The notes under the pieces are model-generated. The model saw nothing but the letters and a program-made list of their open reading frames with translations. It was not told the DNA's origin and made no database searches. This document shows, one piece after another, positions 39,301 to 53,041 of a stretch of 64,000 bases of DNA (position 1 is the first letter of the stretch; every line of letters begins with the position of its first letter). This DNA comes from Hippophae tibetana (lineage: Eukaryota > Streptophyta > Magnoliopsida > Rosales > Elaeagnaceae): assembly GCA_037013495.1 (NCBI GenBank), contig CM072811.1:372001-436000 (forward strand), written 5' to 3'. The position numbers and the translations under genes are program-made.

Positions 39301-42079
39301 CTATTTTTTAATACCTTTGAATTAATATTAGAATCAATAGAATTATTGTATTTGATTGTATGCTTTGTGAGATTCGACTCTAAGAGAATTCAAATTCATC
39401 ATACTAATATTGGATAAATTTAATATTGATAAATTTTTTATTAAAATCGGAAAGTGATTTTCAAATAATTATTATAGTAAATCCTAAATATTTTGAATAT
39501 TAAAATAACGTATTTTATAGATTTTATTTATAACATTAAACGAGTTTAAAAAGAATGAGAAATTTTAGATTTTTTATATCTTATCTATTTCGTTCATATT
39601 TTACATTATTTTAAAATTTTGTTTGTTGTTTATTTGTGTCCACTTTTTGCATTTTAAATTGTTAGATTATCTCTCTAGGCACCTACATTGAATTACACCT
39701 AATGGAGTGTTAAATGTTTATTTGTATTACTTGACTTGAATAAGTTAAGTAGAAATTTAAAGTAAAGGACTTTCTCTTCATGCATTTATGACTTCACAAA
39801 AAGAGACATATATGAGGTTACCTAAACCAATTCAAAGAGAAAACACAAATTAGCCAATAACCTTATTATTTAATATATGTACAATTTATACATGGGTCCC
39901 TTTCTTAAAAAAATATATATCCCCAAAATAAAAAGTAGAGAAAAGTAAAATAAAGGAAAAAATTCATAGTACCAACTTTATACTATGACCCAATATCCTT
40001 CTCAGAATTGGATAAATATAATAGAAAAATATACGAAATACTTATCACAGAAGTAATTTGCATTTTATTCATCCCTAAAAAGTTATTTTCAAAAATTAAT
40101 TTAATAAATTTAATTGATCTCTAAAATTAATTTATTATTTCTTTATAAAATCCATTTATTTGATTTCTCTAATAAGATTAATATTATGCACTATTTTTAG
40201 GTTTGTCATCTTTATGCATATGCGAAACTATTAATTTATTTATATACAAAAGCTCTATTATTTTATACTTTTGAATTAATATTAGAATCAATAGAATTAT
40301 TGTATTTGATTGTATGCTTTGTGAGATTCGACTCTAAGCGAATTCAAATTCTTTATACTAATATTGGATAAATTTAATATTTATAAATTTTTTATTAAAA
40401 TCAGAAAGTGATTTTCAAATAATTATTATAGTAAATTTAAATATTTCAAATATTAAAATAACTTATTTTATATATTTTATTTATAACCTTAAACGAGTTT
40501 AAAAAGAATGAGAAATTTTAGATTTTTTATATCTTATCTTTTTCATTCATATTTTACATTATTTTAAAATTTTGTTTGTTGTTTATTTGTGTCCACTTTT
40601 TTCATATCAAATTGTTAGATTATCTCTCTATGCCCCTATATTGAATTACACCACATAGAGTGTTAAATGTTTATTTTTATTACTTGACTTGAATAAGTTA
40701 AGTAGAAACTTAAAGTATAGGTCTTACTCTTCCTCCATTCATGACTTCTCAAAAAGAGACATATATGAGGTTACCAAAACCAATTCAAAGAGAAAACACA
40801 AATTAACCAATCATCTTATTATTAAATATATGTAAATTTATACGTGGGTCCTTTTCTTAAAAAAAAATATATCTCCAAAATAAAAAGTAGAGATGAATAA
40901 AATGAATAAAAAAATGAATAGTACAAACTTTATACTATGACCCAATATCCTTCTCATAATTGGATAAATATAAAAGAAAAATATAAGAAATACTTACCGC
41001 AGAAGTCATTTTCATTTTATTCATCCCTAAAAGGTTATTTTTAAAAATTAATTTGATAAATTTAATTGAGCTATAAAAATAATATATTATTTCTTTATAT
41101 AATCCTTTAATTTGATTCCTCTCGTGAGATTAATATTATGTACTATTGTTAGGTTTTTTCATCTTTATACATATGCGAAACTATTAATTGATTTATATGC
41201 AAAAGCTCTATTCTTTAATACCTTTGAATTAATATTAGAATCAATAGAATTATTGTATTTGATTGTATGCTTTGGGAGATTCCACTCTAAGCGAATTCAA
41301 ATTCATCATACTAATATTGGATAAATTTAATATTGATAAAGTTTTTATTAAAATCGGAATGTGATTTTCAAATCATTATTATAGTAAATCCTAAATATTT
41401 CGAATATTAAAATAACGTATTTTATAGATTTTATTTATAACATTAAACGAGTTTAAAAAGAATGAGAAATTTTAGATTTTTTATATCTTATCTATTTCGT
41501 TCATATTTTACATTATTTTAAAATTTTGTTTGTTGTTTATTTGTGTCCACTTTTTGCATTTTAAATTGTTTGATTATCTCTCTAGGCACCTACATTGAAT
41601 TACACCTAATGGAGTGTTAAATGTGTATTTGTATTACTTGACTTGTATAAATTAAGTATAAATTTAAAATATAGGTCATTCTCTTCATGCATTTATGACT
41701 TCACAAAAAGAGACATATATGGTGTCACCTAGACCAATACAAAGAGAAAACACAAATTAAACAATCACCTTATTATTTAATATATATACAATTTATACAT
41801 GAGTCCTTTTCTTTCAAAAATATATATCTCCAAAATAAAAAGAAGAGATATATAAAATAAAGAATAAAAATCAATAGTACAAACTTTATACTATGACCCA
41901 ATATCCTTCTCAGAATTGGCTAAATATAAAAGAAAAACATAGAAAATACTTACCGAAGCAGTCATTTTCATTTTATTCATCGCTAAAAAGTTATTTCATA
42001 ATTAATTTGATAAATTAATTTGACGTTTAAAAATAATATATTATTTCTTTATAAAATCCTTTAATTTGATTCCTCTCTT
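34448..42079 (+). repeat. Eight-monomer HOR (~7,632 bp), copy 1
   Basis: Equivalent landmarks are offset by 7,631 to 7,632 bp in copy 2: 35390/43021, 36344/43975, 37297/44928, 38251/45883, 39205/46837, 41112/48744 and 42066/49698. Rare shared variants confirm homology: GAAACCCAAATTAG, TAAATTATTTATTAAAATCG, CTAAGAGAATTC, AAAAATTCATAG and GGGAGATTCCACTC. Identity starts at about 34448, just after CTCTC(G/T)TGAG. Confidence 0.93.
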
Positions 42080-45000
42080 GAGATTAATATTATGTACTAA
42101 TTTTAGGTTTTTTCATCTTTATACATATGCGAAACTATTAATTGATTTATATACAAAAGCTCTTTTCTTTAATACCTTTGAATTAATATTAGAATCAATA
42201 GAATTATTGTATTTGATTGTATGCTTTGTGAGATTCGACTCTAAGCGAATTCAAATTCATCATACTAATATTGGATAAATTTAATATTGATAAATTTTTT
42301 ATTAAAATCGGAAAGTGATTTTCAAATAATTATTATAGTAAATCCTAAATATTTTGAATATTAAAATAACGTATTTTATAGATTTTATTTATAACATTAA
42401 ACGAGTTTAAAAAGAATGAGAAATTTTAGATTTTTTATATCTTATCTATTTCGTTCATATTTTACATTATTTTAACATTTTGTTTGTTGTTTATTTGTGT
42501 CCACATTTTGCATTTTAAATTGTTAGATTATCTCTCTAGGCACCTACATTGAATTACACCAAATGGAGTGTTAAATGTTTATTTTTATTACTTGACTTGA
42601 ATAAGTTAAGTAGAAATTTAAAGTAAAGGACTTTCTCTTCATGCATTTTTGACTTCACAAAAAGAGACATATATGAGGTTACCTAAACCAATTCAAAGAG
42701 AAAAAACAAATTAGCAAATAAGCTTATTACTTAATATATGTACAATTTAGACATGGGTCTCTTTCTTAAAAAAATATATATCCCCAAAATAAAAAGTAGA
42801 GATAAATAAAATAAAGGAAAAAATGAATAGTACCAACTTTATACTATGACCCAATATCCTTCTCAGAATTGGATAAATATAATAGAAAAATATAGGAAAT
42901 ACTTATCAGAGAAGTAATTTGCATTTTATTCATCCCTAAAAGGTTATTTTTAAAAATTAATTTGATAAATTTAATTGATCTATAAGAATAATATTTTATT
43001 TCTTTATAAAATCTTTTAATTTGATTCCTCTCGTGAGATTAATATTATGCACTATTTTTAGGTTTTTTCATCTTTATACATATGCGAAACTATTAATTGA
43101 TTTATATACAAAAGCTCTATTCTTTAATACCTTTGAATTAATATTAGAATCAATAGAATTATTGTATTTGATTGTATGCTTTGTGAGATTCGACTCTAAG
43201 CGAATTCAAATTCATCATACTAATATTGGATAAATTTAATATTGATAAATTTTTTATTAAAATCGGAAAGTGATTTTCAAATAATTATTATAGTAAATCC
43301 TAAATATTTTGAATATTAAAATAACGTATTTTATAGATTTTATTTATAACATTAAACGAGTTTAAAAAGAATGAGAAATTTTAGATTTTTTATATCTTAT
43401 CTATTTTGTTCATATTTTACATTATTTTAAAATTTTGTTTGTTGTTTATTTTTGTCCACTTTTTGCATTTTAAATTGTTAGATTATCTCTCTAGGCACCT
43501 ACATTGAATTACACCTAATGGAGTGTTAAATGTTTATTTGTATTACTTGACTTGAATAAGTTAAGTAGAAATTTAAAGTAAAGGACTTTCTCTTCATGCA
43601 TTTATGACTTCACAAAAAGAGACATATATGAGGTTACCTAAACCAATTCAAAGAGAAAACACAAATTAGCCAATAACCTTATTATTTAATATATGTACAA
43701 TTTATACATGGGTCTCTTTCTTAAAAAAATATATATCCCCAAAATAAAAAGTAGAGTTAATAAAATAAACAAAAAAATAAATAGTACAAACTTTATACTA
43801 TGACCCAATATCCTTCTCAGAATTGGATAAATATAATATAAAAATATAGGAAATACTTACCGAAGAAGTCATTTTCATTTTATTCATCCCTAAAAGGTTA
43901 TTTTTAAAAATTAATTTGATAAATTTAATTGATCTATAAAAATAATATTTTATTTCTTTATAAAATCTTTTAATTTGATTCCTCTCGTGAGATTAATATT
44001 ATGTACTATTTTTAGGTTTTTTCATCTTTATACATATGCGAAACTATTAATTGATTTATATACAAAAGCTCTATTCTTTAATACCTTTGAATTAATATTA
44101 GAATCAATAGAATTATTGTATTTGATTGTATGCTTTGTGAGATTCGACTCTAAGCGAATTCAAATTCATCATACTAATATTGGATAAATTTAATATTGAT
44201 AAATTTTTTATTAAAATCAGAAAGTGATTTTCAAATAATTATTATAGTAAATCCTAAATATTTTGAATATTAAAATAACATATTTTATAGATTTATTTAT
44301 AACATTAAACGAGTTTAAAAAGAATGAGAAATTTTAGATTTTTTATATCTTATCTATTTCGTTCATATTTTACATTATTTTAAAATTTTGTTTGTTGTTT
44401 ATTTGTGTCCACTTTTTGCATTTTAAATTGTTAGATTATCTCTCTAGGCACCTACATTGAATTACACCTAATGGAGTGTTAAATGTTTATTTGTATAACT
44501 TGACTTGAATAAGTTAAGTAGAAATTTAAAGTAAAGGACTTTCTCTTCATGCATTTATGACTTCACAAAAAGAGACATATATGAGGTTACCTAAACCAAT
44601 TCAAAGAGGAAACCCAAATTAGCCAATAACCTTATTATTTAATATATGTACAATTTATACATGGGTCTCTTTCTTAAAAAAATATATATCCCCAAAATAA
44701 AAAGTAGAGTTAATAAAATAAACAAAAAAATAAATAGTACAAACTTGATACTATGACCCAATATCCTTCTCAGATTTGGATAAATATAATATAAAAATAT
44801 AGGAAATACTTACTGAAGAACTCATTTTCATTTTATTCATCCCTAAAAGGTTATTTTTAAAAATTAATTTGATAAATTTAATTGATCTATAAAAATAATA
44901 TTTTATTTCTTTATAAAATCTTTTAATTTGATTCCTCTCGTGAGATTAATATTATGTACTATTTTTAGGTTTTTTCATCTTTATACATATGCGAAACTAT

Positions 45001-48000
45001 TAATTGATTTATATACAAAAGCTCTTTTCTTTTATACCTTTGAATTAATATTAGAATCAATAGAATTATTGTATTTGATTGTATGCTTTGTGAGATTCGA
45101 CTCTAAGCGAATTCCAATTCATCATACTAATATTGGATAAATTTAATATTGATAAATTATTTATTAAAATCGGAAAGTGATTTTCAAATAATTATTATAG
45201 TAAATCCTAAATATTTTGAATATTAAAATAACGTATTTTATAGATTTTATTTATAACATTAAACGAGTTTAAAAAGAATGAGAAATTTTAGATTTTTTAT
45301 ATCTTATCTATTTCGTTCATATTTTACATTATTTTAAAATTTTGTTTGTTGTTTATTTGTGTCCACTTTTTGCATTTTAAATTGTTAGATTATCTCTCTA
45401 GGCACCTACATTGAATTACACCAAATGGAGTGTTAAATGTTTATTTTTATTACTTGACTTGAATAAGTTAAGTAGAAATTTAAAGTAAAGGACTTTCTCT
45501 TCATGCATTTATGACTTCACAAAAAGAGACATATATGAGGTTACCTAAACCAATTCAAAGAGAAAACACAAATTAGCCAATAACCTTATTATTTAATATA
45601 TGTACAATTTATACATGGGTCTCTTTCTTAAAAAAATATATATCCCCAAAATAAAAAGTAGAGTTAATAAAATAAACAAAAAAATAAATAGTACAAACTT
45701 TATACTATGACCCAATATCCTTCTCAGAATTGGATAAATATAATATAAAAATATAGGAAATACTTACCGAAGAAGTCATTTTCATTTTATTCATCCCTAA
45801 AAGGTTAGTTTTTAAAAATTAATTTGATAAATTTAATTGATCTATAAAAATAATATTTTATTTCTTTATAAAATCTTTTAATTTGATTCCTCTCGTGAGA
45901 TTAATATTATGTACTATTTTTAGGTTTTTTCATCTTTATACATATGCGAAACTATTAATTGATTTATATACAAAAGCTCTATTCTTTAATACCTTTGAAT
46001 TAATATTAGAATCAATAGAATTATTGTATTTGATTGTATGCTTTGTGAGATTCGACTCTAAGCGAATTCAAATTCATCATACTAATATTGGATAAATTTA
46101 ATATTGATAAATTTTTTATTAAAATCGGAAAGTGATTTTCAAATAATTATTATAGTAAATCCTAAATATTTTGAATATTAAAATAACGTATTTTATAGAT
46201 TTTATTTATAACATTAAACGAGTTTAAAAAGAATGAGAAATTTTAGATTTTTTATATCTTATCTATTTCGTTCATATTTTACATTATTTTAAAATTTTGT
46301 TTGTTGTTTATTTGTGTCCACTTTTTGCATTTTAAATTGTTAGATTATCTCTCTAGGCACCTACATGGAATTACACCTAATGGAGTGTTAAATGTTTATT
46401 TGTATTACTTGACTTGAATAAGTTAAGTAGAAATTTAAAGTAAAGGACTTTCTCTTCATGCATTTATGACTTCACAAAAAGAGACATATATGAGGTTACC
46501 TAAACCAATTCAAAGAGAAAACACAAATTAGCCAATAACCTTATTATTTAATATATGTACAATTTATACATGGGTCTCTTTCTTAAAAAAATATATATCC
46601 CCAAAATAAAAAGTAGAGTTAATAAAATAAACAAAAAAATAAATAGTACAAACTTTATACTATGACCCAATATCCTTCTCAGAATTGGATAAATATAATA
46701 TAAAAATATAGGAAATACTTACTGAAGAAGTCATTTTCATTTTATTCATCCCTAAAAGGTTATTTTTAAAAATTAATTTGATAAATTTAATTGATCTATA
46801 AGAATAATATTTTATTTCTTTATAAAATCTTTTAATTTGATTCCTCTCGTGAGATTAATATTATGCACTATTTTTAGGTTTTTTCATCTTTATACATATG
46901 CGAAACTATTAATTGATTTATATACAAAAGCTCTATTTTTTAATACCTTTGAATTAATATTAGAATCAATAGAATTATTGTATTTGATTGTATGCTTTGT
47001 GAGATTCGACTCTAAGAGAATTCAAATTCATCATACTAATATTGGATAAATTTAATATTGATAAATTTTTTATTAAAATCGGAAAGTGATTTTCAAATAA
47101 TTATTATAGTAAATCCTAAATATTTTGAATATTAAAATAACGTATTTTATAGATTTTATTTATAACATTAAACGAGTTTAAAAAGAATGAGAAATTTTAG
47201 ATTTTTTATATCTTATCTATTTCGTTCATATTTTACATTATTTTAAAATTTTGTTTGTTGTTTATTTGTGTCCACTTTTTGCATTTTAAATTGTTAGATT
47301 ATCTCTCTAGGCACCTACATTGAATTACACCTAATGGAGTGTTAAATGTTTATTTGTATTACTTGACTTGAATAAGTTAAGTAGAAATTTAAAGTAAAGG
47401 ACTTTCTCTTCATGCATTTATGACTTCACAAAAAGAGACATATATGAGGTTACCTAAACCAATTCAAAGAGAAAACACAAATTAGCCAATAACCTTATTA
47501 TTTAATATATGTACAATTTATACATGGGTCCCTTTCTTAAAAAAATATATATCCCCAAAATAAAAAGTAGAGAAAAGTAAAATAAAGGAAAAAATTCATA
47601 GTTCCAACTTTATACTATGACCCAATATCCTTCTCAGAATTGGATAAATATAATAGAAAAATATACGAAATACTTATCACAGAAGTAATTTGCATTTTAT
47701 TCATCCCTAAAAAGTTATTTTCAAAAATTAATTTAATAAATTTAATTGATCTCTAAAATTAATTTATTATTTCTTTATAAAATCCATTTATTTGATTTCT
47801 CTAATAAGATTAATATTATGCACTATTTTTAGGTTTGTCATCTTTATGCATATGCGAAACTATTAATTTATTTATATACAAAAGCTCTATTATTTTATAC
47901 TTTTGAATTAATATTAGAATCAATAGAATTATTGTATTTGATTGTATGCTTTGTGAGATTCGACTCTAAGCGAATTCAAATTCTTTATACTAATATTGGA

Positions 48001-49711
48001 TAAATTTAATATTTATAAATTTTTTATTAAAATCAGAAAGTGATTTTCAAATAATTATTATAGTAAATTTAAATATTTCAAATATTAAAATAACTTATTT
48101 TATATATTTTATTTATAACCTTAAACGAGTTTAAAAAGAATGAGAAATTTTAGATTTTTTATATCTTATCTTTTTCATTCATATTTTACATTATTTTAAA
48201 ATTTTGTTTGTTGTTTATTTGTGTCCACTTTTTTCATATCAAATTGTTAGATTATCTCTCTATGCCCCTATATTGAATTACACCACATAGAGTGTTAAAT
48301 GTTTATTTTTATTACTTGACTTGAATAAGTTAAGTAGAAACTTAAAGTATAGGTCTTACTCTTCCTCCATTCATGACTTCTCAAAAAGAGACATATATGA
48401 GGTTACCAAAACCAATTCAAAGAGAAAACACAAATTAACCAATCATCTTATTATTAAATATATGTAAATTTATACGTGGGTCCTTTTCTTAAAAAAATAT
48501 ATATCTCCAAAATAAAAAGTAGAGATGAATAAAATGAATAAAAAAATGAATAGTACAAACTTTATACTATGACCCAATATCCTTCTCATAATTGGATAAA
48601 TATAAAAGAAAAATATAAGAAATACTTACCGCAGAAGTCATTTTCATTTTATTCATCCCTAAAAGGTTATTTTTAAAAATTAATTTGATAAATTTAATTG
48701 AGCTATAAAAATAATATATTATTTCTTTATATAATCCTTTAATTTGATTCCTCTCGTGAGATTAATATTATGTACTATTGTTAGGTTTTTTCATCTTTAT
48801 ACATATGCGAAACTATTAATTGATTTATATGCAAAAGCTCTATTCTTTAATACCTTTGAATTAATATTAGAATCAATAGAATTATTGTATTTGATTGTAT
48901 GCTTTGGGAGATTCCACTCTAAGCGAATTCAAATTCATCATACTAATATTGGATAAATTTAATATTGATAAAGTTTTTATTAAAATCGGAATGTGATTTT
49001 CAAATCATTATTATAGTAAATCCTAAATATTTCGAATATTAAAATAACGTATTTTATAGATTTTATTTATAACATTAAACGAGTTTAAAAAGAATGAGAA
49101 ATTTTAGATTTTTTATATCTTATCTATTTCGTTCATATTTTACATTATTTTAAAATTTTGTTTGTTGTTTATTTGTGTCCACTTTTTGCATTTTAAATTG
49201 TTTGATTATCTCTCTAGGCACCTACATTGAATTACACCTAATGGAGTGTTAAATGTGTATTTGTATTACTTGACTTGTATAAATTAAGTATAAATTTAAA
49301 ATATAGGTCATTCTCTTCATGCATTTATGACTTCACAAAAAGAGACATATATGGTGTCACCTAGACCAATACAAAGAGAAAACACAAATTAAACAATCAC
49401 CTTATTATTTAATATATATACAATTTATACATGAGTCCTTTTCTTTCAAAAATATATATCTCCAAAATAAAAAGAAGAGATATATAAAATAAAGAATAAA
49501 AATCAATAGTACAAACTTTATACTATGACCCAATATCCTTCTCAGAATTGGCTAAATATAAAAGAAAAACATAGAAAATACTTACCGAAGCAGTCATTTT
49601 CATTTTATTCATCGCTAAAAAGTTATTTCATAATTAATTTGATAAATTAATTTGACGTTTAAAAATAATATATTATTTCTTTATAAAATCCTTTAATTTG
49701 ATTCCTCTCTT
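42080..49711 (+). repeat. Eight-monomer HOR (~7,632 bp), copy 2
   Basis: Near-identical to copy 1. Differences seen by eye are sparse: ATTTTGTTCAT at about 43,403 against ATTTCGTTCAT, GGTTAGTTTTTAAA at about 45,803 with an extra G and T, AGATTTGG at about 44,772, and AGTTCCAAC at about 47,600 against AGTACCAAC. Such sparse differences over 7.6 kb imply very recent duplication, or assembly collapse or expansion of a repeat. Confidence 0.93.
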
Positions 49712-50261
49712 GAGATTAATATTATGTACTAATTTTAGGTTTTTTCATCTTTATACATATGCGAAACTATTAATTGATTTATATACAAAAGCTCTTTTCT
49801 TTAATACCTTTGAATTAATATTAGAATCAATAGAATTATTGTATTTGATTGTATGCTTTGTGAGATTCGACTCTAAGCGAATTCAAATTCATCATACTAA
49901 TATTGGATAAATTTAATATTGATAAATTTTTTATTAAAATCGGAAAGTGATTTTCAAATAATTATTATAGTAAATCCTAAATATTTTGAATATTAAAATA
50001 ACGTATTTTATAGATTTTATTTATAACATTAAACGAGTTTAAAAAGAATGAGAAATTTTAGATTTTTTATATCTTATCTATTTCGTTCATATTTTACATT
50101 ATTTTAACATTTTGTTTGTTGTTTATTTGTGTCCACATTTTGCATTTTAAATTGTTAGATTATCTCTCTAGGCACCTACATTGAATTACACCAAATGGAG
50201 TGTTAAATGTTTATTTTTATTACTTGACTTGAATAAGTTAAGTAGAAATTTAAAGTAAAGG
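49712..50261 (+). repeat. Eight-monomer HOR, third partial copy
   Basis: Repeats the first ~550 bp of the octamer (compare 42080-42629), then departs at 50262, where AAAGGTCTTTC replaces AAAGGACTTTC. This is the right-hand end of the homogenised array. Confidence 0.85.
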
Positions 50262-50680
50262 TCTTTCTCTTCATGCATTTATGACTTCACAAAAAGAGAC
50301 ATATATGGTGTCACCTAGACCAATACAAAGAGAAAACACAAATTAAACAATCACCTTATTATTTAATATATATACAATTTATACATGAGTCCTTTTCTTT
50401 CAAAAATATATATCTCCAAAATAAAAAGAAGAGATATATAAAATAAAGAATAAAAATCAATAGTACAAACTTTATACTATGACCCAATATCCTTCTCAGA
50501 ATTGGCTAAATATAAAAGAAAAACATAGAAAATACTTACCGAAGCAGTCATTTTCATTTTATTCATCGCTAAAAAGTTATTTCATAATTAATTTGATAAA
50601 TTAATTTGACGTTTAAAAATAATATATTATTTCTTTATAAAATCCTTTAATTTGATTCCTCTCTTGAGATTAATATTATG
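50262..50680 (+). repeat. Partial monomer copy at the right edge of the homogenised array
   Basis: This ~420-bp stretch repeats about 49,310-49,727 and about 41,678-42,095, including the private variants GGTGTCACCTAGACC, AAAAAGAAGAGATAT, CGAAGCAGTCATT, TTATTTCATAATTAATTTG and CTCTCTTGAG. After GCACTATTTTTAGGC it continues as a divergent monomer. It is an unequal-exchange scar with one-monomer offset. Confidence 0.85.
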
Positions 50681-52444
50681 CACTATTTTTAGGCTTTTTC
50701 GTCTTTATACATATGCGAATCTATTAATTCATTTATATTCAAAAGTCTATTCTTTTATACTTTTGAATTAATATTTGAATCAATTGCATTATTGTATTCG
50801 ATTGTATGCTTTGTTGGATTGGAGTCTAAGCGAATTCAAATTCGTCATACTATGATTGGATAAATTTTATATTGATACATTTTTTCTTAAAATCGGAAGG
50901 TGATTGTCAAATAATTATTCGTGTAAATTCTAAATATTTAGAATGTTAAAATAACTTATTTTATAGATTTTAATTATAATCTTAAACTATATTAAAAAGA
51001 ATGAGAAATTTTAGATTTTTTATATCTTATCTTTTTCGTTCATATTTTACATTATTTAAAAAAACATTTTGTTGTTTATTTGTGTCAACTTTTTGCATTT
51101 TAAATTGTTAGAATATCTCTCCAGGCCCCTGCATTCAATTACACCTAATAGAGTGTTAAATGTTTATTTTTATTACATGAATTGAATAAGTAAAGTAGAA
51201 ATTTAAAGTATAGGTCTCTCTCTTCATGCATTCATCACTTCTCAAAAAGAGAGATATATGGGGTTACCTAGACATATTCAAGGAGAAAACACAAATTAAC
51301 CAATCACCTTATTATTTAATATATGTACAATTTACACATGGGTCTTTTTCCATCAAAAATATATCTCCAAAATAAAAAGTAGAGATATATAAAAAAAGAA
51401 GGAAAATTAATAGTACAAACTTTATACTATGACCCAATATCCTTATAAGAATTGGCTAAATATAAAAGAAAATTATTGGAAACACTTATCGAAAAAGTCA
51501 TTCGCATTTTATTCATCGCTAAAAAGTTATTTCAAAATTAATTTGATAAATTTAATTGATGTATAAAAATAATATTTTATTTCTTTATAAAAATCCTTTC
51601 ATATGTTTCCTCTGGTGAGATTAATATTATGCATTATTTTCAGGCCTTTTACTCTTTATATATATGCGAAACTATTACTTCATTAATATACAAAACGTCT
51701 ATTCTTTTATACCTTTGAATTAATATTTGAATCAATAGGATTATTGTATTCGATTGTATGCTTTGTGAGATTAGAGTGTAAGCGCATTCAAATTCTTCAT
51801 ACTAAGATTGGGAAAATTTAATGTTGATACATTTTTTATTAAAACAGGAAGGTGATTTTCAACTAATTATTATAATTAATCCTAAATATTTTGAATATTA
51901 GAATAACTTATTTCATAGATTTTAATTATAATCTTAAACTACATTAAAAAGAATGAGAAATTTTAGATTTTTTATATCTTATCTTTTTCGTTCATATTTT
52001 ACATTATTTTAAAATTTTATTTGTTGTTTATTTGTGTCAACCTTTTGCATTTTGAATTGTTAGTTTATCTCTATAGGCCCCTGCATAGAATTACACCTCA
52101 TAGAGTGTTAAATGATTATTTGTATTACTTGACTTAAATATGTTAAGTAGAAATTTAAAGGATAGGTCTTTCTCTTCATGCAATCATGACTTCTCAAAGA
52201 TAGACATATATGGGGTCACCTAAACCAATTCAAAGAGAAAACACAAATTAAACAATCACCTTATTATTTAACATATGTACAATTTATACATGGGTCCTTT
52301 TCCTTCAAAAATATATATCTCCAAAATAAAAAGTAGAGATATATAAAATAAAGAATAAATATTAATAATACAAACTTTATACTATGACCCAATATCCTTC
52401 TCATAATTGGCTAAATATAAAAGAAAAACATAGGAAATACTTAT
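50681..52444 (+). repeat. Satellite array V (left part): divergent monomers
   Basis: About two monomers (landmarks at about 50655 and 51605) with many private substitutions, such as GTTGGATTGGAGTC, CGTGTAAATTC and TAAACTATATTAAAAAG. They show no close partner elsewhere in the window. The last monomer is interrupted at 52444 by the LTR-like element. No gene is present. Confidence 0.92.
52440..52444 (+). repeat. Target-site duplication, left copy
   Basis: CTTAT immediately precedes TGATGAG. The right copy is CTTAC, so four of five positions match. Alternatively, ACTTA repeats perfectly (52439-52443 and 54363-54367) if the element is shifted by one base. Uninterrupted monomers read CACTTAYCGAARAAG here, so T or C at the last position is natural satellite variation. 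Confidence 0.8.
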
Positions 52445-52449
52445 TGATG

Positions 52450-52466
52450 AGTGCTCAAAAAGCACT
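52450..52466. other. Terminal hairpin in the LTR
   Basis: AGTGCT, loop CAAAA, AGCACT: a perfect 6-bp stem beginning five bases inside the left terminus. Function unknown. Confidence 0.6.
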
Positions 52467-52500
52467 AAAATAACCATGATTTTATGCACATTAATTGATT

Positions 52501-52549
52501 AAAAATATATATATATTTATATGTTTTATCATATATTTATATAAATTTG
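52501..52549. repeat. AT-rich low-complexity tract in U3
   Basis: An (AT)n-like run with interspersed TTATAT and CATATAT motifs near the left end of the LTR. It is low complexity with no coding content. Confidence 0.7.
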
Positions 52550-52676
52550 TCTTTTTCGGAATCACGGGTATTTTTATTGTTTTTCAGGAATTTTGGCTTA
52601 AAAACGTAACTTAAAGACTCAAAGAGGAATACTTGAAGCAATACATCACAAATATATTAATAAATAAATGGGGAAA

Positions 52677-52732
52677 GGTCAACAAATATGGAAAAATTGG
52701 ACAAAATGGGTCAAAAAGGTCAAAAATGTCAA
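52677..52732 (-). promoter_or_regulatory. Cluster of W-box-like motifs in U3
   Basis: GGTCAA occurs at 52677-52682, 52709-52714 and 52718-52723, and TGTCAA at 52727-52732. On the minus strand these read TTGACC or TTGACA, the TTGAC core bound by plant WRKY factors. Four cores in 56 bp, about 310 to 365 bp upstream of the TATA box, suggest a stress-responsive retroelement promoter (inference). The stretch is A-rich with a short GTCAAAAA repeat, so slippage could also have generated the cluster. Confidence 0.5.
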
Positions 52733-52741
52733 AAAGGAGAA

Positions 52742-52940
52742 AATCGCGCGCAGTTGCCCAATCGCGCGCCCCAACGCCCACACCCCCGTGCCCGCCAGCC
52801 TTCCAATCCGCGCGCGCCCCAGCGCTTGGCTACTGTTCACGCACGCGCTGCTGTGCGCAGCGACAGCCTCCCACGCGCCCAGCAACCCTTCCGCACGCGC
52901 CGACGCCCGTTTCGCCCCATTTTTCACGTGCAGTCGCCCC
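52742..52940. other. GC-rich island inside the LTR U3
   Basis: About 200 bp of C-rich, CpG-rich sequence in an otherwise strongly AT-rich window, with AATCGCGCGC at 52742 and again at 52760. Open frames of 71 to 146 codons overlap across it in several frames and on both strands. They encode only low-complexity Pro/Arg/Ala-rich peptides and reflect a lack of AT-rich stop codons, not genes. Confidence 0.85.
52925..52930. promoter_or_regulatory. G-box CACGTG
   Basis: The palindromic CACGTG core for plant bZIP/bHLH factors, 112 bp upstream of the TATA box. The position suits a promoter-proximal element; activity is inferred only. Confidence 0.5.
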
Positions 52941-52941
52941 A

Positions 52942-52949
52942 TGACGTCA
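52942..52949. promoter_or_regulatory. TGACGTCA palindrome (bZIP/TGA-type site)
   Basis: A perfect palindromic TGACGTCA (C-box, CRE or as-1-like core) 12 bp after the G-box, followed by ATGATGAC. It is a known class of bZIP/TGA-factor site; that it works here is inference. Confidence 0.5.
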
Positions 52950-53041
52950 TGATGACTTTATCAATGACCTCACCATTTGCACTACGCATTTTCGCCATTT
53001 TTTTATCATTTTGTCACTCACTTTTTCTCTCCATTTTCACC

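Larger units (their letters stand above)
30316..50261 (+). repeat. Satellite array IV: B-like monomers
   Basis: About 21 monomers of 952 to 955 bp, mostly B type (CTCGTGAG, TTTTTAGGTTTTTTCATC, AATTGATTTATATAC). Landmarks fall at about 31570, 32525, 33480, 34435, 35390, 36344, 37297, 38251, 39205, 40160, 41112, 42066, 43021, 43975, 44928, 45883, 46837, 47792, 48744 and 49698. The units at 40160 and 47792 are a different type (CTAATAAGATT). The transition monomer at 30,619 begins D-like and becomes B-like at about 30,840. No gene is present. Confidence 0.95.

Noticed and set aside
15548..50261. CENP-B-box-like motif as evidence of a centromere
   Set aside because: No TTCG...CGGG arrangement with the required spacing was found in the monomers. 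Centromere identity cannot be claimed from sequence alone.
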